Origin: Marinifilum sp. D737
Lineage (GTDB): Bacteria; Bacteroidota; Bacteroidia; Bacteroidales; Marinifilaceae
Direction: 5' to 3'
Length of the DNA: 64,000 nucleotides
Assembly (NCBI RefSeq): GCF_026672275.1
Contig: NZ_JANQCD010000002.1
Coordinates: forward strand, 186,001-250,000
Shown here piece by piece: positions 58,295 to 64,000 of the stretch; within the stretch, counting starts at the first letter, position 1, and every line of letters starts with the position of its first letter. Under the pieces are notes generated by a model, which was not told the origin of the DNA, made no database searches, and saw only the letters and a list, made by a program, of their open reading frames with translations. The position numbers and the translations under genes are program-made.

Positions 58295-59359
58295 ATGAAG
58301 ATTCAGGAAAGAATTAGCGCATTTGTTGAACTAGGTAAGTTCTTAAAGCAATTTTCAAAGGAAGAAATACAAATTACAAAGCACGAGTTAAACACTCAAT
58401 ACTTTGAAGATTTTAAGGAATTACTAAACAGAGTTTCAATCGAAAACTTATGGTTCACTCCTAATCATGTTCGAGCTTCGATAAACGGTATTTGTCAATT
58501 CTTAACAGAACAGAATCTAAACCAATGGCTCGGAAAATACAATATTTCTGAGAACAACACCAACAAAAGTGTTGCAGTAATTATGGCAGGAAACATTCCA
58601 ATGGTAGGTTTTCATGATATGCTTTCAGTTTTAATTTCTGGTCACACCTTCATTGGAAAACTATCTACCAAAGACAATCAATTGCTTGATTTCATTGCGA
58701 GACTTTTAATTAGCCTAAATACCGAATTCGAAAAGCTTATCAATTTTCAATCCGGACAATTAAATGGAGAAAAAAGCTTCGATGCAATTATAGCAACTGG
58801 AAGCAATAACTCGGCCCGATATTTTGATGCCTATTTTTCAAAGTATCCTAATATTATTAGACGAAACAGAAACTCTATCGCGGTAATATCTGGAAACGAA
58901 ACCGAAGGAGAAATCAAAGCATTGGGTAATGATATTTTTCTTTATTTTGGTTTAGGGTGCAGAAATGTATCAAAGCTATACATCCCTCAGGATTACGATA
59001 TTACTGATTTATTTAAACTTTGGGAAGATTATAAACACATCATCGATCATAGCAAATACGCTAACAACTACGATTATCAGCGATCACTACTATTAATGAA
59101 TAAAATTCAACATTACGACAATGGATTTTTGCTTCTCCAGAAGAATACAGAAATTGCATCGCCTGTAGGTGTTGTTTACTTTGAATATTATTCCGAACTT
59201 CAGGATATCGAACAAAAACTAAAGCTTGATTCTGAGTTGATTCAATGTATTGTTGCTTCAAATTTAGATGATGCCGTTCCTTTTGGAAAAGCTCAGGAGC
59301 CTCAATTATGGGACTATGCTGACAATGTAGATACAATGCAATTTTTAACAAACTTATAA
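58295..59359 (+). CDS. LuxC-type acyl-CoA reductase
   Basis: 354 residues of the acyl-CoA reductase LuxC family. Cofactor-site region AVIMAGNIPMVGFHDMLSVL, the acyl-acceptor region with a conserved Cys in FLYFGLGCRNVSKLYIP, and RRNRNSIAVISGNET. Reduces an acyl-CoA (or acyl-protein) to the aldehyde with NADPH. No luciferase or LuxD/E gene is present, so the aldehyde has another use, unknown here. 13 bp before the next gene. Confidence 0.82.
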   Translation: MKIQERISAFVELGKFLKQFSKEEIQITKHELNTQYFEDFKELLNRVSIENLWFTPNHVRASINGICQFLTEQNLNQWLGKYNISENNTNKSVAVIMAGNIPMVGFHDMLSVLISGHTFIGKLSTKDNQLLDFIARLLISLNTEFEKLINFQSGQLNGEKSFDAIIATGSNNSARYFDAYFSKYPNIIRRNRNSIAVISGNETEGEIKALGNDIFLYFGLGCRNVSKLYIPQDYDITDLFKLWEDYKHIIDHSKYANNYDYQRSLLLMNKIQHYDNGFLLLQKNTEIASPVGVVYFEYYSELQDIEQKLKLDSELIQCIVASNLDDAVPFGKAQEPQLWDYADNVDTMQFLTNL

Positions 59360-59372
59360 GAGAATTTACACA

Positions 59373-59948
59373 ATGATATACAGATTTAAAATAACATCTA
59401 CCGAGGTTGAAGATTTTGAGAGAGAGATAGAGATTGGACATGAACAAACATGGTTGGATATGCACAATGCAATTCAAGAATCTGTTGGATTCGATAGTTC
59501 TCAGATGGCCTCATTTTACCAAATAGGTGCAGATGGACAAAGAGGTTTGGAAATTGCATTATTTGAAATGAATACTGAAGATGATGATAACATGAATGTA
59601 GTTGCAATGGACGTTGCTATGATTCGTGAGTTCTCATCAAAAGAAAATCCTGACTTAATTTACGTATTCGACTTTTTCTCTGACAGACATTTCAATGTTG
59701 AATTAATTGATAAAGGAATTTCAAAGTCAACTTCTGATTACCCAAAGTGCATTGTTTCAAAAGGAGAAGCTCCACAACAAATAATGATGGATGCAGAAAA
59801 TTTTGCTGGTCTGGATTTAGGCAGCATGGATACAGACACCAAAAAAGAAGCTCCAAAAACAGCCGACGATTACCTTGCTGATTTTGATGATGATTTTAAT
59901 GAAGGTCCTGAATTTGAAAATCTGGATGATTACGAAGACATCCTGTAG
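59373..59948 (+). CDS. Plasmid pRiA4b ORF-3-like protein
   Basis: 191 residues. The N-terminal 130 residues fit the PRiA4_ORF3 fold (IYRFKITSTEVEDFEREIEI, then TWLDMHNAIQES, SSQMASFYQIG, and YVFDFFSDRHFNVELID). The C-terminal 60 residues are an acidic low-complexity tail (DDDFNEGPEFENLDDYEDIL). Function unknown; 13 bp after the reductase gene, so probably cotranscribed. Confidence 0.75.
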   Translation: MIYRFKITSTEVEDFEREIEIGHEQTWLDMHNAIQESVGFDSSQMASFYQIGADGQRGLEIALFEMNTEDDDNMNVVAMDVAMIREFSSKENPDLIYVFDFFSDRHFNVELIDKGISKSTSDYPKCIVSKGEAPQQIMMDAENFAGLDLGSMDTDTKKEAPKTADDYLADFDDDFNEGPEFENLDDYEDIL

Positions 59949-59987
59949 CAATTATCAATTAATAATCAACAATTAGTAATACCAGCA

Positions 59988-60032
59988 TTAGGCTAAACGC
60001 ATTTATACATATTTAAAATGCGTTTAGCCTAA
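59988..60032. repeat. Perfect 17-bp inverted repeat before miaA
   Basis: TTAGGCTAAACGCATTT and its exact complement AAATGCGTTTAGCCTAA separated by 11 nt (59988-60004 and 60016-60032). No T-run follows. It could be a strong terminator-like RNA stem for the upstream operon or a small dispersed repeat; only one copy was seen in the window. Confidence 0.6.
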
Positions 60033-60071
60033 TTGCACCCAAATCCATAATTCATAATTAGCCTTGTTCAA

Positions 60072-60986
60072 ATGTCCAAGACCTTAGTTGTTATTCTAGG
60101 CCCAACCGGAGTAGGTAAAACTGATTTAAGTATCAATATTGCCAAGCATTTTAACACCGAAATCTCTTCATCCGATAGCAGACAAGTATATCGCGAAATG
60201 CGCATTGGCACAGCAGTTCCCGAATCGGAGCAACTAGCGGCTGTAAAGCATCATTTTATTCACACTCATTCCATACATGATTATTTTAGCTCATGGGAGT
60301 GCGAAAAACAAACATTGGCATTGCTTGAAAATCTTTTTCAAGAAAAAGATCAGGTTTTATTGGTTGGAGGCAGCATGATGTATATCGATGCGGTATGTAA
60401 TGGTATTGATGACATCCCAACAATTGATCCTGATTTACGGAAAGAAGTTTTCGAAATTTACGAGAAGGAAGGCTTGGAGTATATGCGAATGCAATTAAAA
60501 CAACTCGATCCCGTTTTTTACAATCAAGTCGATCTAAAGAATGCAAAGAGAGTAATCCACGCTGTTGAAATTTGCCTAATGGCAGGTAAACCATACTCCG
60601 AACTAAGGACTAATTCTAGAAAACAAAGGGACTTTGATATCGTTAAAATTGGATTAAATCGTGATCGCGAAGAACTTTACGATAGAATTAATCGAAGAGT
60701 AGATATCATGATCGAAGAAGGATTAATTGAAGAGGCAAAATCAGTTTTTGAATTCCGACATTACAACTCGCTAAATACGGTTGGCTACAAAGAGTTGTTT
60801 GAGCACTTCGAAGGAAAGATCAGTCTAGAGAAAGCCATTGAGCTGATCAAACGCAACTCCAGAAGGTATGCTAAACGCCAACTTTCATGGTTTAGAAGAG
60901 ATGATGAAATTCAATGGTTCCATCCCGATCAGGAAAAAGAAATATTGGAGTATTTGGAATGTAAAATTGCGGATGAACGCGAATAA
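60072..60986 (+). CDS. miaA: tRNA dimethylallyltransferase
   Basis: 304 residues. P-loop GPTGVGKTD (residues 10-18) and the DSRQVYREM motif. Adds the dimethylallyl group to A37 of tRNAs reading UNN codons. Monocistronic or last in the plus-strand run. Confidence 0.96.
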   Translation: MSKTLVVILGPTGVGKTDLSINIAKHFNTEISSSDSRQVYREMRIGTAVPESEQLAAVKHHFIHTHSIHDYFSSWECEKQTLALLENLFQEKDQVLLVGGSMMYIDAVCNGIDDIPTIDPDLRKEVFEIYEKEGLEYMRMQLKQLDPVFYNQVDLKNAKRVIHAVEICLMAGKPYSELRTNSRKQRDFDIVKIGLNRDREELYDRINRRVDIMIEEGLIEEAKSVFEFRHYNSLNTVGYKELFEHFEGKISLEKAIELIKRNSRRYAKRQLSWFRRDDEIQWFHPDQEKEILEYLECKIADERE

Positions 60987-61073
60987 AAATCCGTATAAAC
61001 TCGTCTAATTCGCCTTATTCGTGTGCTATTTATTCTGTTTTATTTATATCAGTGCTATTTATTAAATTCTATT

Positions 61074-62084
61074 TTATTGATAGAACCCCTTCCCAAATAC
61101 ACCAAATTCATCTTTTCCTAAAATTTTATGTTTCCATACAGCATCTAAAAATCCGATTCCATAGGCAAACAACTGCACAAAACTGGCCGCTAAGGCTTTT
61201 ATGCTAATTGTAAACGATTTGGTTTTTGTTAATGCATCGGCAAAAACAAGAAACGTATACAAGAGTACCGGAAAGGCAAAAACTCTATGCACTGCTACTC
61301 CTAAAAGTAAAGCTCCTATTGTTCCCAACACAAAAAGCGATGGAAACAAAAAGAAAACCTTAAAGGTTTCAGGATAGTGTTTTGAAATTATGTAGCGAGT
61401 TTTTCCAAACCCAAAAACCTGCTTGTAAAATTTCTTAAAAGAGATTCTTCTTTTGTGAAATACGTATGCATCGCTTACCAATCGAGTTTCGAAACCACGT
61501 TTAATAACCTCAATGGCAAACACCATATCTTCACCTGGGTGCATTGTAGTAATGGGAAAGCCACCGGTATTTTCGTAAACTGCTTTCGAGAAACCCAGGT
61601 TAAAACTTCTGGGATGAAATTTATGCACCTGCTTCTTCCCTCCCCTAATTCCACCAGTAGTAAAAAAGGAAGTCATGGCATACGAAACTGCTTTCTGAAA
61701 ATCAGAAAAATCATCCATTGCTCCATCTGGGCCTCCATAACAATCAACAAAATTCTCGCTTAATTCTTTATGGATGGTTTCCATATAATGAGCAGGCAAA
61801 ATGCAGTCAGAATCAAAAAACAAAAAGTAATTCCCTTTTGCTTTGGCTAAACCATAATTTCGACCAATACTAGGACCTTGATTTTCTTTGTAATAATATG
61901 AAATATGAATTTGATCAGAATATGACTTACAAAGCTCTTCAGATCTTATGGAAGAGCCGTCTTCTACCACAACCAATTCAAACTCCTTATAAGTTTGAAC
62001 AGCCAAACTATCAAGTAATTCCTTCATTTCATCCGGCCGATTGTATACCGGAACAATAATTGAAAATTGAATATCAGAATTCAT
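61074..62084 (-). CDS. Family 2 glycosyltransferase with membrane segments
   Basis: 336 residues from the ATG ending at 62084 (MNSDIQFSIIVPVYNRPDEM); this start leaves one base to the upstream methyltransferase stop, better than the overlapping longer frame. GT-A domain with VVVEDGS and FFDSDCILPAHY (DxD-like DSD). C-terminal third has two to four hydrophobic helices. Transfers a sugar for an envelope glycan; donor and acceptor unknown. Clustered with a methyltransferase and another family 2 enzyme. Confidence 0.85.
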   Translation of the reverse strand: MNSDIQFSIIVPVYNRPDEMKELLDSLAVQTYKEFELVVVEDGSSIRSEELCKSYSDQIHISYYYKENQGPSIGRNYGLAKAKGNYFLFFDSDCILPAHYMETIHKELSENFVDCYGGPDGAMDDFSDFQKAVSYAMTSFFTTGGIRGGKKQVHKFHPRSFNLGFSKAVYENTGGFPITTMHPGEDMVFAIEVIKRGFETRLVSDAYVFHKRRISFKKFYKQVFGFGKTRYIISKHYPETFKVFFLFPSLFVLGTIGALLLGVAVHRVFAFPVLLYTFLVFADALTKTKSFTISIKALAASFVQLFAYGIGFLDAVWKHKILGKDEFGVFGKGFYQ

Positions 62085-62085
62085 T

Positions 62086-62862
62086 CTATAATTTTTGATT
62101 GAAGTAGAAAATTTCATCCATAGGTAATCGATATCTCTCGGCTACATCGGAAGGAAATTCCTTAGAGTATTTGCTTTCATTAACTGTAAAACCAGCTTTT
62201 TGTAATCGAGTTGTATAATCTAAACCATACAAACGAACATGGTCCTTTTGGCGATACAGTCTCTCCCTCTCCTTTGGATCGGTTACCGATGGATCCTCCT
62301 CTGTTTTTGGATTCTCAGTATCCATTGGCACTTGAAGAATTGCAAATCCATTTGGTTTTAGAATTCTGTGCAACTCACTCATGGCTTTTGAGTCGCTATC
62401 TACATGTTCCAACACATGATTGCAAATTACCACATCAAATGTATTCTCATCAAATGGAATTTCTTGCACATCGAAATGAACATCGGCAATTGGAGATTCC
62501 AAATCGCCTGTTGTATAATCTAAATTCGATAAAGCTTTAAACCTTTTATAGAAACACTGCTCTGGTGCAATGTGTAAAACCTTTAAATTCTTACTAAAAA
62601 AATCTGTTTCATTCTTAAGATACAACCACATCAATCGATGCCTTTCCAAGGATAGACATCTTGGACACAAACAATTGTCTCTTCCTGTTTCTTTGGTATA
62701 TCCGTAAGGTAAAAACTTCCTAAACTTGCCACCACAAACCGGACATTCAACTTTATTACCAATTAAAAAAACAGCAATAACTCTATTAATTAATAAACTG
62801 AGCCGAATTAAAAACGGACGAGGAAATATTTGTAGTAATAATCTTATAACTCCTTTTATCAC
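62086..62862 (-). CDS. SAM-dependent methyltransferase with N-terminal zinc ribbon
   Basis: 258 residues. A membrane-proximal start (VIRLLLQIFPRPFLIRLSLLI) is followed by a zinc-type site CPVCGGKFRKF...CLCPRC. The class I Rossmann domain has LHIAPEQCF, YTTGDLESP, FDVVICNHVLEHVDSD and LHRILKPNGFAILQVP. Substrate unknown; its position between two family 2 glycosyltransferases suggests methylation of a polysaccharide or lipid-linked sugar. Confidence 0.85.
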   Translation of the reverse strand: MIKGVIRLLLQIFPRPFLIRLSLLINRVIAVFLIGNKVECPVCGGKFRKFLPYGYTKETGRDNCLCPRCLSLERHRLMWLYLKNETDFFSKNLKVLHIAPEQCFYKRFKALSNLDYTTGDLESPIADVHFDVQEIPFDENTFDVVICNHVLEHVDSDSKAMSELHRILKPNGFAILQVPMDTENPKTEEDPSVTDPKERERLYRQKDHVRLYGLDYTTRLQKAGFTVNESKYSKEFPSDVAERYRLPMDEIFYFNQKL

Positions 62863-62947
62863 GATTATAAATATTTAATGATTAAGGTTCAATGATTAAT
62901 TTGTAAAACTTCATTAACCATTAATAATTTAACTTTAATCACTGAGA

Positions 62948-63895
62948 TCAGATTTCTTTTTCGATTTGGTATGTATTTCTTTCCGACGAGCTACGACTAA
63001 CCAGTTCAGCAACAAATCCAGTTAAAAACAATTGAGTACCAATAATCATGGTAGCCAATGCAATGTAAAAATAAGGACTATCGGTTACCAAAGGAGCTTT
63101 AATCCCCTGACTGATACTGTATATTTTTTGGAATCCAATCCAGGCTGACGCAAAGAATCCAACAAAAAACATGAGTGTACCCAATAAACCAAAAAAGTGC
63201 ATTGGTTTTTTACCAAACTTGCTAATGAACGTGATTGATAGCAGATCAAGAAATCCATTAATGAAACGATTCAAACCAAATTTGGTAATTCCGTATTTTC
63301 TTTCCTGATGCTGCACTACCTTTTCAGTGATTTTAACAAAACCGGCCTGTTTGGCAAGAATTGGAATATATCTATGCATTTCTCCATACACTTCTATACT
63401 CTTAATTACTTTGTTCTTATATGCTTTTAGTCCACAATTAAAGTCGTGCAATTTAATACCCGACATGGCACGAGCCGTTCTATTAAAAAACTTACTAGGA
63501 ATGGTTTTTGAAATTGGATCGTATCTTTTTTGTTTCCACCCCGACACCAAATCAAAATCTTCTTCTATTATCATGCGATACAACTCCGGAATTTCATCTG
63601 GAGAATCTTGCAAATCTGCATCCATGGTAATTACAACATCACCTTGTGCTAGTTCAAATCCGCTAAAAAGTGCCGCCGATTTTCCATAATTTCTACGAAA
63701 TTTGATTCCACGCACTGCCGAATATTTCTTCTGTAACTTCTCAATTACCTCCCACGAGGTATCATTACTTCCATCATCGACCATAATAACCTCATGGCTG
63801 AAATTATTTTGAGTCATTACTCTATCAATCCATGCCACCAATTCGGGAATCGATTCGTCCTCGTTAAACAAAGGAACTACTACTGAAATATCCAT
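62948..63895 (-). CDS. Family 2 glycosyltransferase, dolichyl-/undecaprenyl-phosphate sugar type
   Basis: 315 residues. GT-A domain with VVPLFNEDESIPELVAW, VDDGSNDTSW and metal motif MDADLQDSPDEIP; two C-terminal membrane segments (FFGLLGTLMFFVGFFASAW, IALATMIIGTQLFLTGFVAELV). This is the GtrB/ArnC/DPM1 layout that makes lipid-linked sugars in the inner membrane. First of the three-gene minus-strand glycan cluster. Confidence 0.88.
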   Translation of the reverse strand: MDISVVVPLFNEDESIPELVAWIDRVMTQNNFSHEVIMVDDGSNDTSWEVIEKLQKKYSAVRGIKFRRNYGKSAALFSGFELAQGDVVITMDADLQDSPDEIPELYRMIIEEDFDLVSGWKQKRYDPISKTIPSKFFNRTARAMSGIKLHDFNCGLKAYKNKVIKSIEVYGEMHRYIPILAKQAGFVKITEKVVQHQERKYGITKFGLNRFINGFLDLLSITFISKFGKKPMHFFGLLGTLMFFVGFFASAWIGFQKIYSISQGIKAPLVTDSPYFYIALATMIIGTQLFLTGFVAELVSRSSSERNTYQIEKEI

Positions 63896-63904
63896 ACCTT
63901 GTAT

Positions 63905-64000
63905 TTATTGATTTTTTGAATCGTTAAATTTATCAATAGGACTGTTATTAAACAAATTTCTCTTTTGTCGAAAGAAAAATGCCACTATTAATGAAAAGAA
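63905..64000 (-). CDS. C-terminus of a membrane protein (rest outside the window)
   Basis: The minus-strand frame is open from base 64000 to the stop at 63905, 31 residues: a hydrophobic run FFSLIVAFFF, then basic RQKRNLFNNSPIDKFNDSKNQ. The next gene starts 9 bp downstream, so this is very likely the end of a real gene of the same unit. The ending would fit a DUF4199-type protein, often found upstream of such glycosyltransferases; this is a guess. Confidence 0.55.
   Translation of the reverse strand, partial: FFSLIVAFFFRQKRNLFNNSPIDKFNDSKNQ

Overview
The window comes from a member of the Bacteroidota. Four things support this. Promoters match the phylum's TTTG-N20-TAnnTTTG pattern (upstream of the tRNA-tuf operon, rpsU and an orphan gene). 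Shine-Dalgarno sequences are almost absent except at rpsU. A porT gene of the type IX secretion system is present, as are a TamL-type lipoprotein barrel and a TonB-dependent receptor with a carboxypeptidase-like N-terminal domain. A marine, Marinilabiliales-like relative is a guess from general gene content, not something shown here.

Region 1-5.2 kb holds fatty-acid/acyl-CoA electron transfer genes (acyl-CoA dehydrogenase cut by the window edge, etfA, etfB) and a short CstA-type transporter. Region 5.3-17.2 kb is an accessory island that looks more AT-rich than its flanks (not computed). It contains a complete, tightly packed biosynthetic operon for a thiazole/oxazole-modified peptide (TOMM, streptolysin S-like). 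The parts are a 37-residue precursor with ten cysteines in its last 15 residues, an E1-like SagC-type protein with two CxxC pairs, a YcaO cyclodehydratase ending in the PxPxP tail, a SagB-type FMN dehydrogenase, an ABC exporter, a very small HEIGH metalloprotease, a secreted TPR-like protein and a TonB-dependent outer-membrane receptor. A terminator-like hairpin separates the precursor from the enzymes, and a 21-bp-periodic repeat array lies upstream. Next to it are a second small peptide with a double-glycine leader, a companion gene, and a divergent histidine kinase/response regulator pair. The divergent region carries two pairs of GATGAGAA repeats, each pair spaced by exactly 23 bp. This island is the most novel part of the window.

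Region 17.4-33.9 kb is the conserved information-processing block on the minus strand. In transcription order it holds an HhH protein, rpsU, a Xer recombinase, hpf, tRNA-Thr(TGT), tRNA-Tyr, tRNA-Gly, tRNA-Thr(GGT), tuf, tRNA-Trp, secE, nusG, rplK, rplA, rplJ, rplL, rpoB, rpoC and a DUF3467 gene. A broken copy of tRNA-Thr sits inside the tRNA cluster, and a terminator hairpin overlaps the tRNA promoter.

Region 34-64 kb is mixed housekeeping and envelope content: a sodium symporter, fbaA, tamL, an RNA methyltransferase, an FAD oxidoreductase, porT, ubiE, a short-form purL, two short-chain/NAD-binding dehydrogenases, a large PocR-PAS-GAF hybrid sensor kinase, a BamA/TamA-like barrel, gapA, acnB, a LuxC-type acyl-CoA reductase, miaA and a small glycan/lipid-linked sugar cluster (two family 2 glycosyltransferases and a methyltransferase). 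The window ends inside a further minus-strand gene.
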